A stretch of DNA of 64,000 bases. It comes from Candidatus Nanopelagicales bacterium (GTDB lineage: Bacteria > Actinomycetota > Actinomycetes > S36-B12). The number at the start of each line of letters is the position of its first letter. Positions within the stretch are counted from its first letter, which is position 1. Shown one piece after another: positions 8,881-17,257 of this stretch. A program made the translations under genes and the position numbers. Location of the stretch: the NCBI GenBank assembly GCA_028687755.1, contig JAQTZL010000001.1, positions 389,404-453,403 of the forward strand. The letters run 5' to 3'. The notes beneath the pieces were generated by a model, which saw only the letters and a program-made list of their open reading frames with translations, ran no database searches and had not been told where the DNA came from.

Positions 8881-8886
8881 TACTCT
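8881..8886 (+). promoter_or_regulatory. -10 hexamer of NadR-like kinase gene (leaderless)
   Basis: TACTCT, 6 bases before the GTG at 8893, in the 18-base gap between the divergent crtYc and kinase genes. Confidence 0.55.
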
Positions 8887-8892
8887 CGCATA

Positions 8893-9459
8893 GTGGGAAT
8901 ACAACTGTGCATTGCTGTGTTGGGTGGCGAATCCACGGGTAAAACCACCTTGGCCCATGCCTTGGCAGCAGGTACCAATGGCATTGTGGTCACTGAAGCC
9001 TTACGTAACTTTGTTGAGGAGCATGGCCGCACACCAGAGCAAAGTGAACAACGAGAAATCATGCAAGTCCAGCGTGATCGCGAGATTCATGCCATAACCG
9101 ACAATCCCTCTGCCACGATCCTGTGCGACCCAGCGACCACCATGACATCGATTTACAGCCAGCTCTATTTCCAAGACTCCTCACTTCACGATCTGGCATT
9201 GGAATACGCCTCCCATTACGACGCCCTTCTGTGGTGCCGCCCTGATATCCCCTGGGTTGCCGAAGCTGGCCAACACGATGGTCCGCAATTTCGTCAGGCC
9301 GCAGATCAACTCATCGCCCACATGATTACTGAACTTGAGCGCGTCACCACCGTCCTGGAAATCACTGGCACTGATGGCCGAATTGCACTGGCACGGGAAT
9401 TACTTGGAGCCCGCTTCAGCAGCGTGTGGCAGCAGGCACAGGCACACTCGTCGACCTAG
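8893..9459 (+). CDS. NadR-like ribosylnicotinamide kinase / P-loop ATPase
   Basis: A 188-residue P-loop protein. The Walker A motif is GGESTGKTTL at residues 10-20, followed by a conserved EALRNFVEEHGRTPEQ stretch and a Q-x-x-R-D-R-E segment, the pattern of the NadR C-terminal kinase domain that phosphorylates nicotinamide riboside. The NMN-adenylyltransferase and DNA-binding domains of full NadR are absent, so this would be a stand-alone kinase in NAD salvage. Function is inferred from the domain only; a related nucleoside kinase role is possible. GTG 8893 is chosen because of the -10 box 6 bases upstream. Confidence 0.72.
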   Translation: MGIQLCIAVLGGESTGKTTLAHALAAGTNGIVVTEALRNFVEEHGRTPEQSEQREIMQVQRDREIHAITDNPSATILCDPATTMTSIYSQLYFQDSSLHDLALEYASHYDALLWCRPDIPWVAEAGQHDGPQFRQAADQLIAHMITELERVTTVLEITGTDGRIALARELLGARFSSVWQQAQAHSST

Positions 9460-9462
9460 ACT
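9457..9462 (+). promoter_or_regulatory. -10 hexamer of the Ser/Thr kinase gene, overlapping the upstream stop codon
   Basis: TAGACT; its first three bases are the TAG stop of the preceding gene. It is 7 bases before the ATG at 9470, so the kinase gene probably has its own leaderless transcript. Confidence 0.6.
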
Positions 9463-9469
9463 GGCCCAA

Positions 9470-11344
9470 ATGGATCTGCAACCTGATGCACTCGTCGGCC
9501 AAATGGTCGATGGACGCTATTTGGTGCAGGCAAAACTTGCTCGCGGCGGCATGGCAACGGTCTATGAAGCCCTCGACGTTCGCCTGGATCGCATCGTTGC
9601 GCTCAAGGTCATGCACCGCCACCTTGCCGATGACCCTGATTTTGTCGCTCGCTTTCAGCGTGAAGCTCGCGCCGCTGCACGCCTGGCTCACCCGCACGTG
9701 GTTGGGGTCTTCGACCAAGGTTCAGCCGATGGTCTGATCTATCTGGCGATGGAATATGTACCAGGCCGAACCTTGCGCGACATCATGCGCGACTTTGGGC
9801 CACTCACTCCTGAGCAAGCGCTCGTGATGTTGGATCCCATCCTTGAAGGCCTCGCTGCGGCCCACGCCGCTGGATTTGTGCACCGAGATATCAAGCCGGA
9901 AAACGTCTTAGTTTCTGACGATGGCCTGGTGAAGGTTGCGGACTTTGGACTAGCTCGCGCGGTCGCAACATCAAACACCAGTGCAACCCAAGGCGTCCTC
10001 ATCGGCACCGTTGCCTATCTTTCGCCTGAGCAAGTAGAACGCGGTGATGCGGACGAACGCTCGGATATTTATGCAGCCGGCATCCTGCTCTATGAAATGG
10101 TGACGGGACAGGTGCCACATGCAGGCGAAAGTCCTCTGTCCATCGCTTACCAACATGTGAATCAGGATGTTTCACCGCCGTCCGCCATCAAGTCCGATAT
10201 TCCAGCCGATGTTGATGCGCTGGTCATCACCGCAACCCGTCGCAATGCCGGACAGCGCTACCAGCACACAGCAGATTTCTTGAGCGATGTTCGACGTGTG
10301 CGCAATGTATTGCCAACCCCTCGCCCGTTTGCTGACACTCGAACCACGTTGGTTGTTGATGCAAGCACAAATGCGCGTCTGGCTGCCGGTGGCGGCGCAT
10401 CATCACCGACAACTCCCTCGAATCCAGGTGGGCTGTTTGCCCAACGTCCACAGCGCGCTTCACGTCGAGTCATTGCAGCAGTCATTGCCATCGGCGCCAT
10501 CGTCGTGGCGATTTTGGCGGGCTGGTTTGTGGCAAATTCGCTCGGAAGCAAAGTCCCTACACCCAATGTCGTCGGACAGACTGTCCAAGCGGCTCGCGTA
10601 ACGCTGGCTACCAGCGGGTTGTCCCTTGAAATCGCCAGCGAACAGTTCAGCGAAACCACGCCAGCCAACATCGTGCTCTCCACCGATCCGGCCGCTGGTG
10701 ACGGAGCTAAAGAAAACAGTGCAGTTGCTGCCACAGTTTCCAAAGGACCTGAGCGTTACACCGTTCCCGATGTCCATGGAAAATCAATTGCTGCTGCAAC
10801 TACCGCCCTCAGTGGATTGCCAGTCACCATTGGCACTCAAACACAAGCCTTCGATAACACCGCACCCGTGGGCACCGTTGCCGGGACAGATCCTGCGGCT
10901 GGCACAAGCGTCAAACGCGACACGGTGATCAACCTGTTGATTTCAAAGGGGCCGCAACCAGTTGCAGTTCCCGATGTTGTCGGCAAGAAACTCGCTGGAG
11001 CAACTGCTGAACTGACGGCACTTGGATTAGACACAACGGTTACGCGTAACTATTCAGAAACTGAACCAAAAGGCCGAGTGCTTTCGATCACGCCAACTGC
11101 GGGCACCACCGTTAACTCAGGCACAAGTGTGCAACTGCTTGTCTCTGACGGTCCACCACCAGTCGTGGTACCAAAATTGATCGACATGCGTCGAAGTGAA
11201 GCTGTTGCTGCCTTACGCAAACTGGGACTCAAGGCCAAAGTTATTGCCGGACAGGCAACACCACTCAATCGCGTATATTCACAAAACCCTGCTGCCGGCA
11301 CTGAAGTCCCCAAGGGCAGTACCGTCACTATCAGCGTGATTTAG
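9470..11344 (+). CDS. PASTA-domain Ser/Thr protein kinase (PknL/PknB-like)
   Basis: A membrane kinase of 624 residues. The cytoplasmic kinase domain has the glycine loop LARGGMATVYEA, VALKVM, the catalytic loop VHRDIKPENVL and DFGLARA. A juxtamembrane linker is followed by one membrane segment (about residues 340-365) and four extracellular PASTA repeats, each with a PxVxG-like opening and a TxPAAG-like turn. PASTA domains bind muropeptides or lipid II, so it likely couples cell-wall state to phosphorylation. Its place between the prenyl synthase/mannosyltransferase pair and aroG matches pknL (Rv2176) as I recall. A longer frame from 9335 would overlap the NadR-like gene; the -10 box supports ATG 9470. 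Confidence 0.92.
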   Translation: MDLQPDALVGQMVDGRYLVQAKLARGGMATVYEALDVRLDRIVALKVMHRHLADDPDFVARFQREARAAARLAHPHVVGVFDQGSADGLIYLAMEYVPGRTLRDIMRDFGPLTPEQALVMLDPILEGLAAAHAAGFVHRDIKPENVLVSDDGLVKVADFGLARAVATSNTSATQGVLIGTVAYLSPEQVERGDADERSDIYAAGILLYEMVTGQVPHAGESPLSIAYQHVNQDVSPPSAIKSDIPADVDALVITATRRNAGQRYQHTADFLSDVRRVRNVLPTPRPFADTRTTLVVDASTNARLAAGGGASSPTTPSNPGGLFAQRPQRASRRVIAAVIAIGAIVVAILAGWFVANSLGSKVPTPNVVGQTVQAARVTLATSGLSLEIASEQFSETTPANIVLSTDPAAGDGAKENSAVAATVSKGPERYTVPDVHGKSIAAATTALSGLPVTIGTQTQAFDNTAPVGTVAGTDPAAGTSVKRDTVINLLISKGPQPVAVPDVVGKKLAGATAELTALGLDTTVTRNYSETEPKGRVLSITPTAGTTVNSGTSVQLLVSDGPPPVVVPKLIDMRRSEAVAALRKLGLKAKVIAGQATPLNRVYSQNPAAGTEVPKGSTVTISVI

Positions 11345-11777
11345 CTTCAAACTCCAGCAAGTCTTGTTTGAGGTCCAAACCAAATTGATATCCACCAATG
11401 CCATTGCTGGCGACTACTCGATGGCACGGAACGAACAAGGCGATTTGATTACTGCCGCAGGTAGTTCCTGCTGCACGAGCAGCTCCAGGTGATCCTGCAT
11501 CTATGGCTAATTCACCGTATGTCGCTACTTCACCAGCTGGAATCTCGCGCATGGACTCCCAGACCCGTTGCCGAAAGGGCGAACCTGGCTGTTGCACCGC
11601 AATGGTCGTTAAAAGGTCAACTTCCCCTTCGAGATAACGCTGGAGGACTTCGCTGATCTGGGATGGAACTCCATTACGTACTCCCGCGATCCTGTCAAAC
11701 GTGCCACGGACAACAATGCCATCGACTACAACCACGGTGAATGGTCGATCGAATACCTCAAAGGTTTCGATCTGCAT
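11331..11777 (-). CDS. ogt: Methylated-DNA--protein-cysteine methyltransferase
   Basis: A 148-residue protein with the suicide-cysteine motif PCHRVVAS near residue 115 and the GEVATYGELA helix-turn-helix segment. It transfers the methyl group from O6-methylguanine to its own cysteine. The length fits the Ogt family; no AdaA regulatory domain is present. It starts three bases after the aroG stop, so it is probably cotranscribed with aroG. Its 3' end overlaps that of the kinase gene by 14 bases. Confidence 0.92.
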   Translation of the reverse strand: MQIETFEVFDRPFTVVVVDGIVVRGTFDRIAGVRNGVPSQISEVLQRYLEGEVDLLTTIAVQQPGSPFRQRVWESMREIPAGEVATYGELAIDAGSPGAARAAGTTCGSNQIALFVPCHRVVASNGIGGYQFGLDLKQDLLEFEAKSR

Positions 11778-11780
11778 ACG

Positions 11781-13130
11781 TTACTTCTGCAACAGCATGT
11801 CGGCTACGAGAAACGCGAGCTCGAGGCTTTGTTCACGGTTCAAGCGCGGATCGCACGCTGTTTCGTAACGCTCACCAAGGCCGGTTTCCAAAACTCCGCC
11901 AGTACCGCCAACGCATTCTGTGACGTCATCACCAGTGAGTTCGATATGTAAGCCACCAGGGTGCGAACCGATTGCGCGGTGCACTTCAAAGAAGCCCTTG
12001 ACTTCATCGATGATGTCATCGAAGGAACGAGTTTTGTGACCTGAGGCCGCTTCCCGAGTGTTGCCGTGCATTGGATCGCAGACCCACACCACTGGAATGC
12101 CACTGTCTTCAACCTTTTGCACAATCGCTGGCAAGGTTCCACGGATCTTTCCAGCACCCATGCGAATGATGAAAGTCAATCGACCAGGCACCCGATCAGG
12201 GTTCAAGCGCTGTGCAATTTCCAAAACTTCCTCTGGAGTTGCGGTAGGCCCGACCTTGACGCCGACAGGGTTATGAATGGTCTCTGCGAACTGCACGTGC
12301 GCTGCATCGAGTTGACGTGTGCGCTCACCGATCCAAACAAAGTGACCTGATACGTCATATGGGTAACCGGTACGTGAATCAATACGTGTCAACGCACGTT
12401 CATAATCAATCGAAAGAGCTTCATGAGCTGCGTAAAACTCAACGCGCTGGAACTCATCAGGGTTAGCGCCACAGGCATGCATGAATGCAAGCGCCCGATC
12501 AATATCTGCAGCCATTGCCTCGTAGCGCTCCCCTGCTTGGGAGTCGCGTACGAAATCTTGGTTCCAGGAGTGCACCTGGCGAAGGTCTGCGTAACCACCT
12601 TGGGTGAATGCACGCACCAAGTTGAGCGCAGCACTGGATGCGTTGTAGGCGCGGACCAAATTTTGCGCATCTGGACGACGCCCAGCTTCGTCGAACTCAA
12701 TTGAGTTCACCGCATCGCCAAAGTACGAGTACAACTCAACGCCTTCGCGAGTTTCCATGGGCTTACTGCGTGGCTTGAAGTACTGACCAGCCATGCGACC
12801 CATTTTGACTACAGGCATTGATGCGGCGTAGGTCAAAATGACCGACATCTGCAGCACAGTTTGCAAGCGGGCACGAATGGAATTGGCGGTATTGGCTTCG
12901 AAAGTCTCAGCACAATCGCCACCCATGAGCACAAAGGCATTACCGAGCGCTGCTGCAGACAACCGATCAAGCAGTTGATCGCACTCACCAGCGAATACCA
13001 ATGGCGGCAACACGCTGAGTTCGGCAACGGCCGCAGCTAATTCAGCCGCATCTGGCCAAGGCGGCTGCTGATACGCAGGCAAATCCGGCCACTGCAATGC
13101 CGAAGAAACCTGTGAATTGGGAGCCGTCAT
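11781..13130 (-). CDS. aroG: 3-deoxy-D-arabino-heptulosonate 7-phosphate synthase, class II
   Basis: A 449-residue class II (plant-like) DAHP synthase, the type used by actinobacteria. Visible landmarks are the metal-site stretch LMGGDCAETF, KMGRMAGQYFKPRS, VKVGPTATPEE and WVCDPMHGNT. It joins phosphoenolpyruvate and erythrose 4-phosphate at the entry of the shikimate pathway. The ATG at 13130 lies 7 bases from a TACCCT -10 hexamer, so a leaderless mRNA is likely, with ogt following. trpD, a later aromatic pathway gene, lies 10 kb downstream but is not in the same operon. Confidence 0.95.
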   Translation of the reverse strand: MTAPNSQVSSALQWPDLPAYQQPPWPDAAELAAAVAELSVLPPLVFAGECDQLLDRLSAAALGNAFVLMGGDCAETFEANTANSIRARLQTVLQMSVILTYAASMPVVKMGRMAGQYFKPRSKPMETREGVELYSYFGDAVNSIEFDEAGRRPDAQNLVRAYNASSAALNLVRAFTQGGYADLRQVHSWNQDFVRDSQAGERYEAMAADIDRALAFMHACGANPDEFQRVEFYAAHEALSIDYERALTRIDSRTGYPYDVSGHFVWIGERTRQLDAAHVQFAETIHNPVGVKVGPTATPEEVLEIAQRLNPDRVPGRLTFIIRMGAGKIRGTLPAIVQKVEDSGIPVVWVCDPMHGNTREAASGHKTRSFDDIIDEVKGFFEVHRAIGSHPGGLHIELTGDDVTECVGGTGGVLETGLGERYETACDPRLNREQSLELAFLVADMLLQK

Positions 13131-13137
13131 GGTGGTA

Positions 13138-13143
13138 AGGGTA
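13138..13143 (-). promoter_or_regulatory. -10 hexamer of aroG (leaderless)
   Basis: TACCCT on the minus strand, 7 bases before the aroG ATG at 13130. Confidence 0.6.
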
Positions 13144-13174
13144 TTGCAGGTACGCCGCTGCGAAATCCTCGGGA

Positions 13175-14200
13175 TTACCCGAAGAACGCTGACGCTTCCA
13201 CATAACGCTCAAGTGGCACGGTCTTCAGGACGCCCGTTGCAGCCTCAAGAGGAACACGAACAATGTCGGTGCCCGATAGAGCGACCATCTTGCCCCAGTC
13301 GCCATCCTTGACCGCTTCAATTGCATTCAGGCCAAAGCGAGTAGCCAATACGCGGTCAAACGGCGTTGGCGTGCCACCACGCTGAATGTGACCAAGCACC
13401 GTGGTGCGAGCTTCATGACCAGTGCGAGCTTCGATCTCAGTTGCTAGCCATTCGCCAATGCCTGAGAGCTTGACGTGGCCAAACGCATCAAGGGTCTGGT
13501 CCTTGGTGACCAAGTCTCCACCAATTGGCAATGCGCCTTCAGAAACACAAATGATTGGTGCATAACTGGCCTTGAATCGTGACTCAACCCAGCCCACGAC
13601 TTCGTCCATATCGAACGGAACTTCTGGGATCAAGATGCCATTGGCGCCGCCGGCCATGCCTGCGTGCAACGCAATCCATCCAGCATGGCGCCCCATGACT
13701 TCACAAATCAAAATGCGGTGATGTGATTCCGCCGTGGTGTGCAATCGGTCAATGGCTTCGGTTGCAATAGTGACCGCGGTATCAAAGCCGAAGGTGTAGT
13801 CCGTGGCGCTGAGATCGTTATCGATGGTCTTCGGTACACCCACCACGTGGAAACCGTGTTCGGTGAGTTTGGTGGCAACACCGAGGGTGTCTTCGCCACC
13901 AATGGCGATCAATGCGTCAATGCCCATTTCTTTGAGGTTCTTCTCAATGCGCTCGATGCCACCTTCAACCTTGATCGGGTTGGTACGTGATGAGCCAAGG
14001 ATCGTGCCTCCTCGCGGCAAGATGCCGCGCACTGCTGCGATATCCAACGGCATGGTGACACCTTCGAGGGGACCACGCCATCCATCGCGGAAACCCACGA
14101 ATTCATAGCCATAGTCAGTAACGCCTCGGCGAACCGCTCCGCGGATCACAGCATTCAAACCTGGGCAGTCGCCTCCGCCAGTGAGGACTCCAACGCGCAT
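13175..14200 (-). CDS. pfp: 6-phosphofructokinase, pyrophosphate-dependent type
   Basis: A 341-residue PfkA-family enzyme. The glycine-rich start GVLTGGGDCPGLNAVIRG is intact. At the phosphoryl-donor site it reads GGEDTLG and VPKTIDND: in E. coli ATP-PFK the corresponding motifs are GGDGS and PGTIDND, and Asp and Lys at these places are the known signature of PPi-dependent enzymes such as that of Amycolatopsis. It therefore probably uses PPi and is reversible. The start ATG 14200 has GGGAG six to seven bases upstream; the frame remains open further but adds non-homologous residues. It lies 44 bases upstream of aroG. Confidence 0.88.
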   Translation of the reverse strand: MRVGVLTGGGDCPGLNAVIRGAVRRGVTDYGYEFVGFRDGWRGPLEGVTMPLDIAAVRGILPRGGTILGSSRTNPIKVEGGIERIEKNLKEMGIDALIAIGGEDTLGVATKLTEHGFHVVGVPKTIDNDLSATDYTFGFDTAVTIATEAIDRLHTTAESHHRILICEVMGRHAGWIALHAGMAGGANGILIPEVPFDMDEVVGWVESRFKASYAPIICVSEGALPIGGDLVTKDQTLDAFGHVKLSGIGEWLATEIEARTGHEARTTVLGHIQRGGTPTPFDRVLATRFGLNAIEAVKDGDWGKMVALSGTDIVRVPLEAATGVLKTVPLERYVEASAFFG

Positions 14201-14286
14201 GAGGTGCTCCCTTCGCCGGCCAAACCGACCGGGCAATGTAACCGCTGTCACAGACAACCGTACACGACTCTTCAAGGGTTATCTAG

Positions 14287-15009
14287 TTAGTCGTCTTGGG
14301 ACCCAACATTGGATGCATCTGCAGGCAGACCCCGTGCGATGAGCTCCTTAGCCTTGGTGGCATAGATATCGACGTACTGCTGCCCTGAAAGGGTTTGCAC
14401 TGCGTACATCACCTCATCAGTGACCGAGCGAAGAATGAAGCGATCTTCTTCTTGCCCGTAATACCGGCTGAAGTCCATCGGCGCACCGATCCGGATACCA
14501 ACGCGCCCCAGGCTTGGCTTGATAGCCCCCGGTGGCTGAATCTCGTAGGTATTAATCATTGCGACCGCAACGATAGGAACCTGTGATTCCAAGGACATGC
14601 GTGCCACACCTGTACGACCACGAAACAACGTGCCATTGGGTGAACGAGTGCCTTCTGGGTAAATGCCCAGCAAACCACCGCCCCGCAAAATTCGCTGTGC
14701 TGTACGCAAAGCGGCCTCGCTTGCCCGCCCACCTGATCGGTCGATTGGAACCTGCCCCACCCCGGCGAAGAAGGATTTGGTCAACCACCCCTTGATGCCC
14801 TTGCCAGTGAAGTACTCACTCTTGGCAAGGAAGGCGATATGGCGAGGAACTACAAGGGGTAAGAAAAAAGAGTCCGAAAACGATACGTGATTGCTGACCA
14901 TGATGGCGGCGTCTTCTTTGGGCACATTTTCAAGGCCTTCAACCCAAGGGCGAAACAAAATGCGCAGCCAAGGTCCAATGATCAAGTACTTAAAGAACCA
15001 GTACATCAC
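14287..15009 (-). CDS. plsC: 1-acyl-sn-glycerol-3-phosphate acyltransferase
   Basis: A membrane-associated acyltransferase of about 240 residues. The catalytic NHVSFSDS (HX4D) motif is near residue 43, the glycerophosphate-binding YPEGTRSPNG near residue 120, and an N-terminal hydrophobic segment is present. It acylates lysophosphatidic acid to phosphatidic acid. Start codons TTG 15015, GTG 15009 and ATG 15006 are all in frame; AGGAG nine bases before the GTG favours 15009. It precedes the phosphofructokinase gene on the same strand, 86 bases apart. The position fits Rv2182c. Confidence 0.9.
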   Translation of the reverse strand: MMYWFFKYLIIGPWLRILFRPWVEGLENVPKEDAAIMVSNHVSFSDSFFLPLVVPRHIAFLAKSEYFTGKGIKGWLTKSFFAGVGQVPIDRSGGRASEAALRTAQRILRGGGLLGIYPEGTRSPNGTLFRGRTGVARMSLESQVPIVAVAMINTYEIQPPGAIKPSLGRVGIRIGAPMDFSRYYGQEEDRFILRSVTDEVMYAVQTLSGQQYVDIYATKAKELIARGLPADASNVGSQDD

Positions 15010-15095
15010 CGACAACCACTCCTACCAACGCTTCAGGGGCCGTTGCCCTTGAAGTGGCAGACTATCGCCATGAACGTTCAGTTCGGCAGTCATCC

Positions 15096-15521
15096 GTGAG
15101 CACGAACTCCGGCGTGCCCGACGAGCAGGCAGCATGGGCCGCGATCGTTGCCGATCTTTCCCAAGATCCTCATTTAGTGCGCCATACCTTCATCACGCCT
15201 CCCGCCACGCCCGTTGAACCCGTGCCCGAACACGAGACGGACTCAGACGATGTCTTTATCGAAGCACTGCTCGATGACACTCATGAAGAATTCCAAGCTC
15301 CCGATCCAGGTCCACTCGCACTCCCCTCACATCCAATCGCGCGATTTGCTTGGGCAGGCGCACTCGGTGGACCCGTGATGTTGTTGCTGTCGAACATCTT
15401 TGGCTGGGGAAAATTTATTTCAGGTATTGCGGTGGCCGCATCAGCCATTGGCTTTGTCACCTTGATTGCTCGCCATTCAGATGAACGCAAGGACGACGAC
15501 GATAACGGAGCCGTCGTCTAG
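15096..15521 (+). CDS. Small membrane protein of unknown function
   Basis: I do not recognise this gene. It encodes about 141 residues: an acidic, proline-rich soluble part (residues 1-85, with PPATPVEPVPEHETDSDD) and then two adjacent membrane segments near residues 90-130, ending in an Asp/Lys-rich tail (ERKDDDDNG). The start is uncertain: GTG 15096 gives the cleanest protein, GTG 15054 adds 14 residues; neither has a clear ribosome site or -10 box. It stands alone on the plus strand between plsC and a convergent small gene whose stop is 7 bases away. Confidence 0.6.
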   Translation: MSTNSGVPDEQAAWAAIVADLSQDPHLVRHTFITPPATPVEPVPEHETDSDDVFIEALLDDTHEEFQAPDPGPLALPSHPIARFAWAGALGGPVMLLLSNIFGWGKFISGIAVAASAIGFVTLIARHSDERKDDDDNGAVV

Positions 15522-15528
15522 GTCGACA

Positions 15529-15795
15529 TCATTTTGGCGGGTCTAGGTCGATCCAAGTAAACGGCTCATCATCATGAGTCTCTGACGCATTGGGCGACTG
15601 TTGGAATAACTGCATTGCCTTGCAGAGCAAACATGTCGGATGATCTGCAGGATTGAGATGTGCTTGGTGCGTGGTCAAAAGTGAATCGCGCGCCCACTCG
15701 ATGATTTGTTGCGCACTGCTTGCAATGCCACCTAAGTCAAAAGTGCTACTCGGAGGTTCTTCTCCAGAAAACCACCAAGGTTTGCTGCCACTCAT
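15529..15795 (-). CDS. Small conserved-looking cytoplasmic protein with CxxC
   Basis: An 88-residue protein beginning MSGSKPWWFSGEEP and holding a TCLLCKAM CxxC element near residue 60, which could bind a metal. No membrane segment. The start ATG 15795 overlaps the stop of the ArsA-like ATPase gene, so it is the last gene of the metallophosphoesterase-SRPBCC-ATPase operon. Small proteins of this look occur at the same place in other actinobacteria (from memory), but no function is known to me. Confidence 0.6.
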   Translation of the reverse strand: MSGSKPWWFSGEEPPSSTFDLGGIASSAQQIIEWARDSLLTTHQAHLNPADHPTCLLCKAMQLFQQSPNASETHDDEPFTWIDLDPPK

Positions 15796-16829
15796 GATTG
15801 CTCCCGCCACACTTTTGGATCTGGCTCAAACTTCATCACCAGTGACGAACCAACCATCCCCCCACCTCTAATCGTGCAGCGCTTGAGCACTGCTGGGAGT
15901 TCAAGCTGTCGTCTATATCCGTCGCACACGACTAACACAAAATCACCCCGGCGCCCAACCTGCACATCAGCACCGGCCCGAAGGTGCACGCTCAGCGCGT
16001 AACCCTTTTTCGTTTCACGCATGACCCAGAAGTCATCTGACGCACTGGTGTCAGCCATCAATACATCGCTGAGGGGACCAAGCCATTTGGCAACCTTGGC
16101 TGGTTTTGGCGAACCTTGGGAGCGGTCGGGCAACATCACTACCGGCACGCCAATGCGATCTACTTGTTCAACACATTCGTTAAGTGCGCGACGCTTTACT
16201 TTTGCATCTTTCTTGGTCAACACCGGCATTTTGTTGAGCACAATGGCCGCGGGCGTGCATCCGTATAGTCGCAATGTGCCACTCGATTCAACCAGCACGT
16301 CGGCATCATGCGACGTACCAACAAGCACACTTTGGGCTGTGCTGACAGCATCGCGCGCAGCACCTACATGTGTGACGAGTCCGTACCAGGCAGCAATAAG
16401 TTCATCGGGATTAGGTGCAGAGAGTTGCGCGGCCGCAGGGCCAGTGAGTAATCGATCTAGGAGTACCGGAATGGTGTCGAGAAGCTGAAGGGTACGCAAT
16501 GCTTCACGAGTAGAGCCCATATCCCAGACCACAACATCAATATTCGAGTTGCCAACTGCATCAGCAACCATGACACCCGTAAGCAGTTCATTAATGCCGA
16601 TGAGACCTTCAATTTCGTTAGACGAAAGCGCAGATGACCCAAGACCTTTTAGCCATACGCCAAAGGTTGCAACTGCGTCAGACCACACCTGCGATGAACC
16701 AAGCGGTGCCGCAAGCGCCGATGTGATTTCAGCAGTCGTTTGCCCCTCTTGGCGAAGTACGCGAGCAATTCCTTGAGCAACAGTGGTGACACCTGAGCCG
16801 CCAGCGCCACTCACTAACAAAAGTGTCAT
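15792..16829 (-). CDS. ArsA-like P-loop ATPase with degenerate Walker A
   Basis: A 345-residue protein of the ArsA/MinD-like SIMIBI fold, comparable to Rv2184c by position. The N-terminal motif reads SGAGGSGVTTVA at residues 7-18: the glycine frame of a deviant Walker A is kept, but the lysine expected before TT is Val. A switch-like VVWDMGST follows near residue 103. ATP binding is therefore uncertain, or uses a lysine supplied elsewhere. The C-terminal 90 residues resemble the ArsA-HSP20-like tail (LRAGADVQVGRRGDFVLVV). Its start overlaps the SRPBCC stop by 4 bases, and the small CxxC protein follows, so these act in one operon. Confidence 0.72.
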   Translation of the reverse strand: MTLLLVSGAGGSGVTTVAQGIARVLRQEGQTTAEITSALAAPLGSSQVWSDAVATFGVWLKGLGSSALSSNEIEGLIGINELLTGVMVADAVGNSNIDVVVWDMGSTREALRTLQLLDTIPVLLDRLLTGPAAAQLSAPNPDELIAAWYGLVTHVGAARDAVSTAQSVLVGTSHDADVLVESSGTLRLYGCTPAAIVLNKMPVLTKKDAKVKRRALNECVEQVDRIGVPVVMLPDRSQGSPKPAKVAKWLGPLSDVLMADTSASDDFWVMRETKKGYALSVHLRAGADVQVGRRGDFVLVVCDGYRRQLELPAVLKRCTIRGGGMVGSSLVMKFEPDPKVWREQS

Positions 16830-17257
16830 GCCTGCTCAACTCGAGCTTTTAAGCCTTTGAGTGCTGTGTCAATTATGGTTTTTTCAGCTTTGCGCTTCAG
16901 CATTCCCAACATTGGGATTTTAATGTCAACCGTGAGCGCATAGGCGACCTCAGTTGAACCATCGCCCAAGTCTCGCAACTGGTAGGAGCCGTCCATCAAA
17001 GACAGCACTGTCGCGTCGACAAGATGCCACTCGACCAACTCCGGTTTCCAGGTATAGGCAAGTTCATATGTGTCTTTAATGATGCCAACATCCAGGATGA
17101 ACCGCGCTGCGACTGGACGATTCTCCTGCGACTTCAGCACTTCGACTGAGGTAATCCCCTCACTCCATTGTGGATATGCCTCAAGATCTGCAATAACTTC
17201 GGTAATGGCGGCCACAGAAGCGTTGATAATGATGGTCGATTCAGTCCGGTCAGCCAC
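16826..17257 (-). CDS. SRPBCC (START-like) family protein
   Basis: A 143-residue protein with the SRPBCC helix-grip pattern: an N-terminal strand ESTIIINASVAAITEVIADLE, a YPQWSEGI turn and a long C-terminal helix (LKRKAEKTIIDTALKGLKARV). This fold binds hydrophobic ligands in a cavity; the ligand is unknown. The gene overlaps both neighbours (8 bases with the phosphoesterase, 4 with the ATPase), and the same trio sits next to a FadD15-like gene in mycobacteria (Rv2184c-Rv2187, from memory). Lipid handling is a plausible guess only. Confidence 0.8.
   Translation of the reverse strand: MADRTESTIIINASVAAITEVIADLEAYPQWSEGITSVEVLKSQENRPVAARFILDVGIIKDTYELAYTWKPELVEWHLVDATVLSLMDGSYQLRDLGDGSTEVAYALTVDIKIPMLGMLKRKAEKTIIDTALKGLKARVEQA

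Noticed and set aside
15516..15552. Direct repeat GTCTAGGTCGA at two convergent gene ends
   Set aside because: Only 11 bases, no further structure; each copy is explained by a stop codon region and may be chance.
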